NCBI GenBank assembly: GCA_044507695.1
Contig: JBIQJD010000005.1
Span: 62,001 to 126,000 of the forward strand
Direction: 5' to 3'
Origin: JBIQJD01 sp044507695
GTDB taxonomy: Bacteria > Bacteroidota > Ignavibacteria > Ignavibacteriales > Ignavibacteriaceae
Length of the DNA stretch: 64,000 nt
Both the position numbers and the translations under genes were made by a program. Below are positions 8,047 to 16,888 of this stretch, piece by piece (within the stretch, counting starts at the first letter, position 1; each line of letters begins with the position of its first letter). The notes below the pieces were generated by a model. That model was not told where the DNA came from and did no database searches. It was given only the letters and a program-made list of their open reading frames with translations.

Positions 8047-8925
8047 TTATGGATTATGCTTCAGCACTCTCAATCCCTGAATCGGCTGAACTTTGTATTC
8101 AAATCTTACATTTGAATAAGCCGGTGAACCAACATCAGAAATCTGACTGATCCAGATTTTTATATAATTACCTTCATCCGTTCTTATCAGGTAAACTTCA
8201 TCATCATTAACAGCAATTGATGTTTGATCCGGCTCTTCCAGTTCTGTTTGATCAAAAGCATCGTCCCCCGTTCCGATAAGCCTGAACAAAGTTGTTTTTG
8301 TTCCGGGTGATTGGATATTAGGCGAATAAAAAGTAAGCTGTCCGTTATCATCTCTTAAATGAATATCAATATTTGCAGCATTGCCTGCAGTATAAGCGTA
8401 TTGAGTTCCGGCACCTGTAAATACATCCCAGCCGTAACCGCTTTCTGCCGGACCCGAAGCCATGTATTCGTCTATCGATCCGTTATTATTGTAGAATATT
8501 CCCCCGTAAACCGGCGTTGCAACGGAATCGCTTCTTGATCCGTCATTCAATTCTGCAACAACATAGGTTCTGTAACGGACATTTCTCTGAACATCACTAA
8601 CTGTATGTATGCGTGTAGTTTTTGAAACTTGATCAGAAGAAAGCAATGTATCAACAGCGTTAGTTGAATCAAGCTGATAGGTTGATATTCTGTATCCCCT
8701 GAAGTTGTCATCACTCTCATTTGCGGAAGCATCCCATGAAATAATTGCAAAAGAACTTCCGCCGGGATTTGCATCAATTGTCAGAGTTAAATTTGCCGGT
8801 GCTCCTACTCCGCCGGCAATGGGTGGATTTTCACTATCGGTTGTACAATCACCGCCTATGAATGCAAAACTTGCTGTAAAAATAGAAAGTATAGTAACAA
8901 GGAATCTGAAATTCCGATTCATCAT
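8047..8925 (-). CDS. secreted protein with fibronectin type III-like domain
   Basis: 292 residues. It has a signal peptide (about 1-21), a polar segment, and a fibronectin III-like domain at about 41-135: APANLTLTIDANPGG, then AIISWDAS, the FRGYRIST strand and the VRYRTYVVAELND strand. The C-terminal 150 residues are beta-rich and unassigned. A cysteine at residue 27 follows an aspartate, so it does not form a good lipobox. A GGAG site precedes two adjacent ATGs; the first is used here. Probably a cell-surface or periplasmic protein; function unknown. It lies 14 bases beyond the end of glyS and may share its transcript. Confidence 0.7.
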   Translation of the reverse strand: MMNRNFRFLVTILSIFTASFAFIGGDCTTDSENPPIAGGVGAPANLTLTIDANPGGSSFAIISWDASANESDDNFRGYRISTYQLDSTNAVDTLLSSDQVSKTTRIHTVSDVQRNVRYRTYVVAELNDGSRSDSVATPVYGGIFYNNNGSIDEYMASGPAESGYGWDVFTGAGTQYAYTAGNAANIDIHLRDDNGQLTFYSPNIQSPGTKTTLFRLIGTGDDAFDQTELEEPDQTSIAVNDDEVYLIRTDEGNYIKIWISQISDVGSPAYSNVRFEYKVQPIQGLRVLKHNP

Positions 8926-8939
8926 CGAATCTCCTTATA

Positions 8940-10439
8940 TTATTCAACATTTAATTTATCCGTTAAATAATATAAAATTTTGTCTTCAGATACTCTGACT
9001 TGTTCCATTGAATCACGTTCACGAATTGTTACTGTGTTATCGCTCAAAGTTTGCGTATCAATAGTGATGCAAAAAGGAGTACCTGCTTCATCCTGTCTTC
9101 TGTATCTCCTTCCGATAGCACCTTTATCATCATAAAATACTTTTAAATTTCTTCTTAAATCTTTCTCTATTTTACGTGAAATTTCAGGCATACCATCTTT
9201 GTTTACCAGCGGAAGTATTGCCGCTTTAATTGGAGCCAGCCTTGGATGAAATTTCAAAACGGTTCTTAATTCTCCGTTTACTTCTTCTTCCTTGTATGAA
9301 TCAACAAGAAAAGCCATAAATGATCTGCTTGCACCTGCAGATGTTTCAATTATATAGGGAATAAATTTCTCTTTTGATTCTTCATCAAAATATTTCATTG
9401 ATTTTCCGGAAAACATTTCATGCCTGCTTAAATCATAATCAGTTCTGTTATGTATTCCCTCAATCTCTCCCCAGCCAAAAGGAAATTTATATTCAATATC
9501 TGTTGCTTCTTTCGCGTAATGTGCAAGTTTATTTTGGGGATGATCATGATATCTCAATTTATCTTTTGTCATTCCTAAAGAATAAAACCATTCAAGGCGT
9601 GCCTGCTTCCAGTAATCATACCATTTTTTATCATCTGATGGTTTAACAAAAAACTGCATTTCCATTTGTTCAAATTCTCTTGTTCTGAAGAGAAAATTTT
9701 TTGTATTAATCTCATTCCGGAATGCCTTTCCAATCTGTGCAATTCCAAATGGAAGCTTTTGCCGGGATGCGTTTTGCACATTAAGAAAATTAACAAAGAT
9801 TCCCTGTGCAGTTTCCGGGCGCAGATAAACAACCGCTGATGAATCTTCAACCGGTCCGATAAATGTTTTGAACATCAGATTAAATTGCCTTGCAGATGTA
9901 AATGTATTTTGATTTCCGCACTGCGGGCAATTAATTTCCGATAACAACATTTCACTTAATTCGGCATTTTCAAGCAGCTGTGAGAATACTTCATTCAGAT
10001 CATCCGATGAACCAGTTATTTCTTCAAAATCATGTGTGAACTTTGTACTTCCTTCAATTTTTTGTTTTAAGCCTTCAAGAGCTTTTTTCTTCCGCTTTTC
10101 ATTTATCATATCACCCAGAACGTCAACGCGGAATCTTGCTTTGCACTGTTTGCAGTCAACCATTGGATCAGTAAAATTCTCAACGTGTCCGGAAGCTTCC
10201 CATGTTCTTGAATGCATAAGAATTGAAGCATCAATTCCTTCAACATCATCACGGTATGTCATGAACTTCCACCATTCTTCTTTAATATTTTTAAGAAGTT
10301 CAACACCAAGCGGGCCATAATCCCAGCATCCATTCAATCCGCCGTAAATTTCACTGGATTGGAAGACAAATCCTCTTCTTTTTGAAAGTGAAACTATCTT
10401 TTCAATCGTTTCATTCTGATTATTTTTTTGCTTTTCGAT
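8940..10439 (-). CDS. glyS: glycine--tRNA ligase, probable AUC start codon
   Basis: Class II glycyl-tRNA synthetase of the homodimeric type, charging tRNA-Gly in the cytoplasm; 499 residues if begun at 10439. Visible are the N-terminal block KRRGFVFQSSEIYGGLNGCW, a zinc-finger-like insert (CKQC ... CPQC), motif 2 (FRTREFEQMEMQFF) and motif 3 (GASRSFMAFL). No ATG, GTG or TTG lies in frame upstream of the conserved block. The first TTG (10337) would remove it. A strong AAGGAG (10447-10452) sits 7 bases before an ATC codon at 10439-10437, so initiation at AUC is proposed; a base error turning ATG into ATC would look the same. Confidence 0.92.
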   Translation of the reverse strand: MEKQKNNQNETIEKIVSLSKRRGFVFQSSEIYGGLNGCWDYGPLGVELLKNIKEEWWKFMTYRDDVEGIDASILMHSRTWEASGHVENFTDPMVDCKQCKARFRVDVLGDMINEKRKKKALEGLKQKIEGSTKFTHDFEEITGSSDDLNEVFSQLLENAELSEMLLSEINCPQCGNQNTFTSARQFNLMFKTFIGPVEDSSAVVYLRPETAQGIFVNFLNVQNASRQKLPFGIAQIGKAFRNEINTKNFLFRTREFEQMEMQFFVKPSDDKKWYDYWKQARLEWFYSLGMTKDKLRYHDHPQNKLAHYAKEATDIEYKFPFGWGEIEGIHNRTDYDLSRHEMFSGKSMKYFDEESKEKFIPYIIETSAGASRSFMAFLVDSYKEEEVNGELRTVLKFHPRLAPIKAAILPLVNKDGMPEISRKIEKDLRRNLKVFYDDKGAIGRRYRRQDEAGTPFCITIDTQTLSDNTVTIRERDSMEQVRVSEDKILYYLTDKLNVE

Positions 10440-10572
10440 GATAAATCTCCTTAATAGAAAAATTGTGGGGCAAAATATAGTAAAAAGTGAGTAATTTATT
10501 TTTATTAGTGCAAAAGTTTTTCCTTTAGCCGCTATTATTTATCTTTGATATAAAAAAAATTGGAATTGGATT

Positions 10573-11184
10573 ATGTTTAAGAATTTAATGCCCAAAGAAG
10601 AAAAGTATTTTGAAGATTTTAAAGATATGATCACGCATATTGAAGGAATGACCGATTACGTGAAACAGCTTTTTGATGCTGAAGTACCCGATAAGAATAA
10701 CTATCTGAAAATGAAGCCACTTGAAAAAAGATGCGATGAAATAACGCAAAAGATTACTAAACGCCTCAACAAAACTTTTATCACTCCTTTTGATCGTGAA
10801 GATATTTTTGCTTTAATAAAAAGACTTGATGATGTAAGTGATATGCTGCTTGGTATTGCAGCCAGAATCGATACATTCAATATAACTAAAAAAATTAAAC
10901 ATGCTGATCAGCTTGCCGCAATTGTACATCAGCAGGTGGTTGAGCTTGGAATTGCAATTCAGGATCTTAAAGTAAAAAGTATAAATGAATGCAAAGCTGT
11001 TAAAGATCTTGAAGTTGAAGCTGATAAAATTTACCAGCTTGCCATGAAAGAGTTATTCCAGGAAGAAAAGGATGCAATAGAGCTGATAAAAAAACGGGAA
11101 ATACTTGATCTTCTCGAAAACCTTGCAGACAGGTGTCAATCAACAGCTAATGTAATTCTCGCAATATTCATTAAGAACGCCTGA
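10573..11184 (+). CDS. DUF47-family phosphate-transport accessory protein
   Basis: 203 residues, all helical, PhoU-like: the opening MPKEEKYFEDFKDMI, then MKPLEKRCDEITQKI, the conserved FITPFDREDIFALIKRLDDVSD block and a C-terminal KKREILDLLENLADRCQSTANVI block. DUF47 proteins accompany PiT transporters and are thought to regulate them. The gene stops one base before the start of the PiT gene, so the two form an operon. It is divergent from glyS; a TATCTTTG sequence at 10540-10547 lies in the shared upstream region. Confidence 0.9.
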   Translation: MFKNLMPKEEKYFEDFKDMITHIEGMTDYVKQLFDAEVPDKNNYLKMKPLEKRCDEITQKITKRLNKTFITPFDREDIFALIKRLDDVSDMLLGIAARIDTFNITKKIKHADQLAAIVHQQVVELGIAIQDLKVKSINECKAVKDLEVEADKIYQLAMKELFQEEKDAIELIKKREILDLLENLADRCQSTANVILAIFIKNA

Positions 11185-11185
11185 T

Positions 11186-12172
11186 ATGGAATTTGCAATA
11201 ATTATTATCCTCCTCGCTCTCGTCTTCGATTTTTACAATGGAATGAATGACGCTGCAAATTCAATTGCAACAGTTGTTTCCACAAGAGTATTAACACCTC
11301 TGCAAGCTGTAATCTGGGCATCAGGTTTTAATTTTCTTGCCGCATTTATTTTTGGAGTATCAGTAGCAACAACAATAGGTACCGGAATCGTTGATGTTTC
11401 CATTGTAGATAATTATGTAATCTTTGCCGGATTAAGCGGTGCTGTTTTACTAACGGCTGTTGCAACTCACAATGGTCTTCCAATCTCAGTTTCGCACTCA
11501 ATCATTGGCGGATACGGCGGTGCAGCTATAATGAAAGGCGGATTTGGTGCGCTGATTCTTTCCGGTTATACAACAGTTGTTCTTTTTATTTTTCTCGCTC
11601 CTATCATCGGACTTATAGCTGGTTATATTTTTTCAATAATTACTTTATGGATTGTTAGAAATAAACAGCCAAGAAAGGTTGATAAATATTTCCGCAGGCT
11701 TCAGCTTCTTTCTGCTGCTGTTTATAGTTTAAGCCACGGCTCCAATGATGCGCAGAAAACAATAGGAATTATTACCGTTGTTCTTTTTACAAACGGCTTG
11801 CTGGGTACAAACTTTTACGTTCCTTTCTGGGTCATAATTCTCAGCTATACAGTAATAGCTCTCGGCACATTATTTGGCGGCTGGAAAGTGATTAAAACTT
11901 TAGGAATGCGTGTTACAAAACTAACTCCGTTCGGCGGCTTTAGCGCTGAGACTGCTGCGGGACTTACAATTATCGGAGCAACTCTCGGCGGTGTGCCTGT
12001 AAGTACAACACACACAATTACAGGTGCTATTATCGGTGTTGGTTCAATTAAAGGTTTTTCTGCTGTAAGATGGGGAGTTGCAAGAAATATCCTTTGGGCA
12101 TGGGTTTTAACAATTCCTTTATCAGCAATTTTTGCAATGATTATTTACGAACTAATAGATTTGCTCAGGTAA
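11186..12172 (+). CDS. pit: PiT-family inorganic phosphate transporter
   Basis: 328 residues with about ten membrane helices. Both halves carry the PiT signature: NGMNDAANSIATVV near residues 18-31 and LSHGSNDAQKTIGI near the middle. The VSTTHTITGAIIGVGS helix near the end is also typical. The protein imports phosphate with a cation across the inner membrane; some members move sulphate, which cannot be excluded. It follows the DUF47 gene with a 1-base gap. It is convergent with the DUF2520 gene, only 4 bases away, with no evident terminator between them. Confidence 0.92.
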   Translation: MEFAIIIILLALVFDFYNGMNDAANSIATVVSTRVLTPLQAVIWASGFNFLAAFIFGVSVATTIGTGIVDVSIVDNYVIFAGLSGAVLLTAVATHNGLPISVSHSIIGGYGGAAIMKGGFGALILSGYTTVVLFIFLAPIIGLIAGYIFSIITLWIVRNKQPRKVDKYFRRLQLLSAAVYSLSHGSNDAQKTIGIITVVLFTNGLLGTNFYVPFWVIILSYTVIALGTLFGGWKVIKTLGMRVTKLTPFGGFSAETAAGLTIIGATLGGVPVSTTHTITGAIIGVGSIKGFSAVRWGVARNILWAWVLTIPLSAIFAMIIYELIDLLR

Positions 12173-12176
12173 GATA

Positions 12177-13088
12177 TTAAAGATTTGCTGATGCAACTTT
12201 TAAAAGTTTTTTGATCTTAAGATGCTGCCCGGAAAGTTTACCATCTCTTCGTTTAATCAATTCAAGCAGTGTTAAAGATTGATGAACATAATTTTTCATT
12301 AATATTTTTTTCATTCCGGAATTAAAATCTTTTATCGATTTCAGCGCTTTTAAATGTGTAATTATTGTACTTACATCTCCTCTTTCAATCGGGCCGGAAA
12401 GTGAATTAAGAATTCCTTCTTTAAAATTATTGGCAATTGCCGTTTCTGAGATTGAACGGAAGACTTTAAGGAACAAATCTTGTTCGGCAGCATTGCTGAA
12501 TAATTCTGAGGCAGAAAATAAATTTCCTGTTATAAAATTTGATGCAAAAACTCCCGCCAAATGATAAAGCACCTTATTTTCAGATTTGATTTGGAATGGA
12601 TTCAATTCAATTGATTTTGCTAATGCAAATAATTTTTTCTGAGTTATTTCATTTGTGGTTTCAACCGCACACCAGCAGCCGCTGATATTATTAATTTTCT
12701 TTGACGGGAATGTCTGCATTATGTGCAAAGATGCAATTTCTCCTCCAACTTTAGCAAGCGGTTTTAATGCCTGTAAAGATTCCACTCCGGAAAGATGAAT
12801 GAATATTTTCTTATCAAATCTTAGATTTAATCGGGAAAGTGATGAAGCTATTTTTTTTATTTGATCATCTGGAACAGAAAGGATAATAAGATTTGCCGAT
12901 GGGTCAACCTCACTTATCTTGTTTGAAAACTTACCAGCATTAATTTTATGTGCAAGTAATTTTGCTGATTTTATATCCTTACTAATTATACTAATTATTT
13001 TAAAGCCGGCTTTATTCAGCGCAGAAGAAAGTGAATGGGCAATTTTTCCAGCGCCAATTATAGCAATTTTAGAATTTAATACAGACAC
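12177..13088 (-). CDS. DUF2520-type Rossmann protein (ProC/KPR-like)
   Basis: 303 residues. An N-terminal NAD(P)-binding domain opens KIAIIGAGKIAHSLSSALNKAG (residues 7-28) and continues with LIILSVPDDQI. A C-terminal helical domain (about 140-290) matches DUF2520, with the HLAGVFASNF and LSGPIERGD segments typical of that family. The architecture resembles pyrroline-5-carboxylate and ketopantoate reductases, but substrate and activity are unknown. The start is GTG, overlapping the TAG stop of amrB by one base (TAGTG), so translation is probably coupled. Last gene of the tnaA-DUF4905-amrA-amrB run. Confidence 0.85.
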   Translation of the reverse strand: MSVLNSKIAIIGAGKIAHSLSSALNKAGFKIISIISKDIKSAKLLAHKINAGKFSNKISEVDPSANLIILSVPDDQIKKIASSLSRLNLRFDKKIFIHLSGVESLQALKPLAKVGGEIASLHIMQTFPSKKINNISGCWCAVETTNEITQKKLFALAKSIELNPFQIKSENKVLYHLAGVFASNFITGNLFSASELFSNAAEQDLFLKVFRSISETAIANNFKEGILNSLSGPIERGDVSTIITHLKALKSIKDFNSGMKKILMKNYVHQSLTLLELIKRRDGKLSGQHLKIKKLLKVASANL

Positions 13089-13909
13089 TACTCACCATAA
13101 ATTACAGCAGACAAATAACCCACAACTTCATTATAATCTCCGCTTACATCACCTGAATTGCTCCTGTGAAGCACAACAGATTTTCTTCTGTTGATAAGTG
13201 ATGCAGTTTTCATTACTGCAAGAATAGGTCCGGCACCGCAGGCTTCACATTTTTTATTCTGGAAATCGAGATATAGTTCTTCAAATTTAAATTGAGAAAG
13301 TTTCTCGGCAAGAAATGTGTCTTTTTGATTCGCTTCTTTTACAGGATAATAATGCGAGAGATCTGAACTTGCAATAAGCAACGTTTCTTCATTTACAACA
13401 GTAGAAAGTTTTTCAGCCAATTCATCAATAAACATTTTTGATTGATCACCCATTACAATCGGAACAATTTTAAAATCTTCAAAAACACATTGCAAAAAAG
13501 GAAGCTGTACTTCTATTCCATGCTCTGATCCGTGGCCTTCTTTTCCTTTAAAAATAATTTTACTCTGCTTTGTTATTTCACATGTTAATTCTTTATTAAC
13601 CGGAATTTTGCCAAGCGGAGTTTCGTAACCGTCTCCGTCATAAATCGAGATCCCGGGAAAATATTCACGGTGGCTTGGTGAAATGATTATTATATTATTA
13701 AAATTTTTCCCCTTCAGCAAACTGTAAGCATAAGCTGCTGTTTGTCCGGAATAAATATAACCGGCATGCGGAGAAATTATTCCGATAATATTATCAAAAT
13801 TTTTCCCCCCGGTTACATTATCAAAGAATTGTTGAATTTCCTTTTTTAATTTCCAGTAACCGGCTGAATAAAAAAGCCCGGCAACTGCAGGCTGCCTATA
13901 CGCGCTCAT
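13088..13909 (-). CDS. amrB: AmmeMemoRadiSam system protein B (Memo family)
   Basis: 273 residues, the full length of the Memo family. Motifs: MSAYRQPAVAGLFYS, ISPHAGYIYSG, SPSHREYFPG, HGSEHGIEVQLPFL, SSDLSHY and CGAGPI. In human MEMO1, metal-binding His and Cys residues lie at the positions equivalent to the PHAG, PSH and CGAG motifs, and all three are kept here. The family resembles extradiol dioxygenases, but its bacterial role is not established. It overlaps amrA by 14 bases and the following DUF2520 gene by one base. The usual third partner, the radical SAM protein AmrS, is not adjacent. Confidence 0.92.
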   Translation of the reverse strand: MSAYRQPAVAGLFYSAGYWKLKKEIQQFFDNVTGGKNFDNIIGIISPHAGYIYSGQTAAYAYSLLKGKNFNNIIIISPSHREYFPGISIYDGDGYETPLGKIPVNKELTCEITKQSKIIFKGKEGHGSEHGIEVQLPFLQCVFEDFKIVPIVMGDQSKMFIDELAEKLSTVVNEETLLIASSDLSHYYPVKEANQKDTFLAEKLSQFKFEELYLDFQNKKCEACGAGPILAVMKTASLINRRKSVVLHRSNSGDVSGDYNEVVGYLSAVIYGE

Positions 13910-14474
13910 AAGTTCGTTTCCTGTTCCCTTCTTCAGAAAACACTTCTGCTGTAAAAACTTTTACGTTAAGCATTTCATTTTCCCATGCATAGGGATCGAT
14001 TCCTGCTTTTTCACAAAGTGCAGTTAAAAATTGCGTTACAGAATATTGATGTGTAACTGCTACCTGCGGAAGAAGTACAGATTTATAGGGTCCGGCTTCC
14101 AATGAAAGTCCGTGCGTTCCTATTTCAATCTCATCATAACTGCTTATTTTTTGAAGCGGAGATAAAACAGAAATTTCAATAAATATGCTTGATACTTCAT
14201 CGGCAGTTACCGGATTAAAGCGTGGATCATTCATTGCGGCTTGTTTGGCTGATTGGCACACGGTATCAAACAATGTCATTTCTGATTGAAGGTAACCAAT
14301 GCAGCCGCGCAGTTTTTCATCCTGCAATAGTGTTACAAAAGCTCCGCATTTTTCAGCAAGCGATGGATAGTATTCGTAATCAACTATTGGAGCAATAGTA
14401 TCAATAAAAATAGAATGGATTGCTTCGCGTGCGCCTAATATCAGCACACCTTTTTCAGATTTGGTAAGATTCAT
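13896..14474 (-). CDS. amrA: AmmeMemoRadiSam system protein A (AMMECR1 domain)
   Basis: 192 residues covering a complete AMMECR1 domain: GAFVTLLQDEKLRGCIGY with the hallmark LRGCIG motif, then AAMNDPRFNPVTADE, IFIEISVLSPL, LPQVAVTHQYSVTQFLTALCEKAG and a YAWE motif. The function of the family is unknown; it co-occurs with Memo and a radical SAM enzyme. Start taken at ATG 14474 behind GAGGGAG; a TTG at 14489 is an alternative that adds five residues. It overlaps amrB by 14 bases and begins 17 bases after the DUF4905-like gene. Confidence 0.92.
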   Translation of the reverse strand: MNLTKSEKGVLILGAREAIHSIFIDTIAPIVDYEYYPSLAEKCGAFVTLLQDEKLRGCIGYLQSEMTLFDTVCQSAKQAAMNDPRFNPVTADEVSSIFIEISVLSPLQKISSYDEIEIGTHGLSLEAGPYKSVLLPQVAVTHQYSVTQFLTALCEKAGIDPYAWENEMLNVKVFTAEVFSEEGNRKRTYERV

Positions 14475-14491
14475 ATCTCCCTCAGACAAAA

Positions 14492-15319
14492 TTATTTTTT
14501 AACTGAACAAACGAGCAGAACATCTTTATTTCTCAATAAAAAAATTAAATTATTCTGCATGAAAAATGAATCAGGCACATAGGATCTGCAATTAGTAGTG
14601 AGCACCTCCTTAAATATAACTTTTCCAGATTCAATTTCAACCGTTTTGAAGATGTTGCTGAAAGTTCCAGTATCATCAGGTTCAAAGCTGTTCATTAAAA
14701 GCAGCCGATCATGTTTTATATATTCTATGTATCCGGCAGTAACATTGTTTGATTTATATTCATTCAATAAATTCTTAACTGATTCATCTTCTTCATACTC
14801 TGAGAAAAATCTTACAGGAAATTTATACTGCCCGGATAATTGATTATCAATGCTGTTATTTTTCAATTCATTAATTGAAATTGAATCCAATGAATTTTCT
14901 TCCTGCAGTTCTCCGGTAATACAATCAATAGAAAAAAATATTCTCGATTCAAACTGCTGAATAAATGCATAAATACGGTTATCATTTATAAACATAAAAA
15001 CATGATCTGGTAATTCCCAGAGAATTTCCTGTGTATTAATCTTAAAAGCAAGAATTCCTTTATGCTGCGGCATATCCGGTTTCAGATATTTGTTAAAATA
15101 AATTATACCATTGTAAACAGCTTCAATTCCTATCCAAAATTTTTCTTCAAATTGAAAACTGCGGAAAATAATTTTTCCCGAAAGGACATCGATACAATTA
15201 AAAAAAGCTTCCCGGTTCTCCGTATTCCGTTCTTCAATTATAAGCATTTCCGGTTCCGCCGGAATCAATCTCCAGATTGGACGCTTATTTGTAAAAGTAT
15301 ATTCCTTTTTAATCTTCAA
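14492..15319 (-). CDS. DUF4905-like protein of unknown function
   Basis: 275 residues, no signal peptide or membrane helix, so cytoplasmic. The sequence alternates short beta strands in the manner of a beta-propeller or WD-like repeat: RPIWRLIPAEPEMLIIEER, then CIDVLSGKIIFRSFQ, KINTQEILWELPDHVF and TVEIESGKVIFKEV. The repeated 'SGKIIF/QEILWE' strand pattern is PQQ-like. The opening matches what I remember of DUF4905, a domain from Bacteroidota; this is recall, not a search. It sits between tnaA (18-base gap) and amrA (17-base gap) in one run, so it may work with one of them. Confidence 0.65.
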   Translation of the reverse strand: MKIKKEYTFTNKRPIWRLIPAEPEMLIIEERNTENREAFFNCIDVLSGKIIFRSFQFEEKFWIGIEAVYNGIIYFNKYLKPDMPQHKGILAFKINTQEILWELPDHVFMFINDNRIYAFIQQFESRIFFSIDCITGELQEENSLDSISINELKNNSIDNQLSGQYKFPVRFFSEYEEDESVKNLLNEYKSNNVTAGYIEYIKHDRLLLMNSFEPDDTGTFSNIFKTVEIESGKVIFKEVLTTNCRSYVPDSFFMQNNLIFLLRNKDVLLVCSVKK

Positions 15320-15337
15320 TCTTTTTTTGTATACCTT

Positions 15338-16708
15338 TTATAATGGTTTAAATCTTGCCGTAAAATGGCGCAGCATTGGTGCCTGATAAATTATTTCATA
15401 ACCTTTCAGTAAATGCCTGTTTTTGAAAACTTCAATTATCACTTCAAGTACATAATCAATATGGCTTTGCGTATAAACGCGGCGCGGAATTGCGAGCCGC
15501 ACAAGTTCCATTGGCGGCGGAATGAGTTTTCCATTTTTATCATACTTGCCAAACATTACACTGCCAATTTCAACTCCTCTTATTCCGCCTTCAATATAAA
15601 GTGAGCAGACGATTGACTGCCCCGGAAATTGATACGGCGGAACAGAAGGTAAAAATCTTTTTGCATCAATATAAATTGCATGTCCGCCCGGCGGTTCGAT
15701 TATTGGTACCCCGGCATCAACTAATTTTTCACCGAGATACTCAACACTTCTTATTCTGTATTGCAGATAATGTTCATCAAGAACTTCCTCCAGACCTTGT
15801 GCTACTGCCTCAAGATCGCGTCCGGCTAATCCGCCGTATGTTGGAAATCCTTCTGTAACAATCAGAAGATTTCTACACTTCATTGCAAGCTCTTCATCAT
15901 TTAAAGCAAGAAAACCCCCTATGTTAACCAGCGCATCTTTCTTTGCGCTCATCGTTACACCATCAGCGTATGAAAACATTTCCTGCGCAATTTCTAAAAG
16001 CGGTTTTGTGGAATATCCTTGTTCTCTCATTTTAATGAAATACGCATTCTCAGCAAATCTGCACGCATCAATAAAAAGCGGAATACCATATTTGCTGCAG
16101 AGAGATTTTGTTTCCCTTATATTCTGCATTGAAACAGGCTGCCCACCGCCGGAATTATTTGTAATTGTTATCATGCAAAGTGGAATGTTTTCTTTTCCTT
16201 TTTCATGAATGAATTTTTCAAGAGCATCAAGATCCATATTCCCCTTAAAATCCGCTCTTATCTCGGGATGTTTTCCTGTTTCGTTTAACAGATCAACAGC
16301 TTCTGCTCCGGTAAATTCAACATTAGCACGTGTAGTATCAAAATGTGTGTTGTTTGGAATAAATTTTCCTTCACCTCCAACAATTGAAAACAGTATTTTC
16401 TCGGCTGCTCTTCCCTGGTGTGTAGGAATCACAAATTGCATTCCGGTAATATTTTTTACGGCTGATTCGAACCTGTAAAAACTTTTTGATCCGGCATACG
16501 ATTCATCCCCATCCATTATGCCAGCCCACTGTTTTGAACTCATAGCAGAAGTTCCGCTGTCTGTAAGCAGATCAATCAATACATCCTTTGCGTGAAGCAG
16601 AAACGGATTATAGCCTGCTTCTTCAAGAAGGGAAATTCTCTCATATCTCGTAGTAAATCTGATTGGTTCAACAGATTTTATTCTAAATGGTTCTATGATT
16701 GTTTTCAT
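15338..16708 (-). CDS. tnaA: tryptophanase (beta-eliminating lyase family)
   Basis: 456 residues, a PLP enzyme splitting L-tryptophan into indole, pyruvate and ammonia, or, in its close relative tyrosine phenol-lyase (TPL), tyrosine into phenol. The PLP lysine is in SAKKD (Lys 257). The family markers PEPFRIK-like start, LLTDSGT, PTHQGR and LRHFTARF are present. Positions that separate the two enzymes favour tryptophanase: Asp 124 (Thr in TPL), Ile 381 (Arg in TPL) and His 448 (Phe in TPL), as in E. coli TnaA. Overall length and some segments are closer to TPL. First gene of the DUF4905-amrA-amrB-DUF2520 run. Confidence 0.85.
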   Translation of the reverse strand: MKTIIEPFRIKSVEPIRFTTRYERISLLEEAGYNPFLLHAKDVLIDLLTDSGTSAMSSKQWAGIMDGDESYAGSKSFYRFESAVKNITGMQFVIPTHQGRAAEKILFSIVGGEGKFIPNNTHFDTTRANVEFTGAEAVDLLNETGKHPEIRADFKGNMDLDALEKFIHEKGKENIPLCMITITNNSGGGQPVSMQNIRETKSLCSKYGIPLFIDACRFAENAYFIKMREQGYSTKPLLEIAQEMFSYADGVTMSAKKDALVNIGGFLALNDEELAMKCRNLLIVTEGFPTYGGLAGRDLEAVAQGLEEVLDEHYLQYRIRSVEYLGEKLVDAGVPIIEPPGGHAIYIDAKRFLPSVPPYQFPGQSIVCSLYIEGGIRGVEIGSVMFGKYDKNGKLIPPPMELVRLAIPRRVYTQSHIDYVLEVIIEVFKNRHLLKGYEIIYQAPMLRHFTARFKPL

Positions 16709-16833
16709 AAGATAATTTTATAATTCTAATAATATCTGAAACTTATCTGAATAAAAATTTATTGGCAAATTGAATAAAAAGTTTGACGAAAGAATCAGCT
16801 TTTAAAAATAACTATAAACGTGATTTTGTTAAG

Positions 16834-16862
16834 TTGACTTTCAGAACATGCAGGCATATATT
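16834..16862 (+). promoter_or_regulatory. near-consensus sigma-70 promoter of the crp-family gene
   Basis: TTGACT (16834-16839), a 17-base spacer and TATATT (16857-16862) form a textbook housekeeping promoter. The expected start of transcription is near 16869, about 20 bases before the ATG at 16889. It would drive the crp-PHP-ribH run. Confidence 0.75.
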
Positions 16863-16888
16863 TCATATTATTTTAAATATTTAGCGAG

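Noticed and set aside
15338..16708. Tyrosine phenol-lyase by length and general similarity.
   Set aside because: The three residues that define phenol chemistry (Thr 124, Arg 381, Phe 448) are Asp, Ile and His here, as in tryptophanase.
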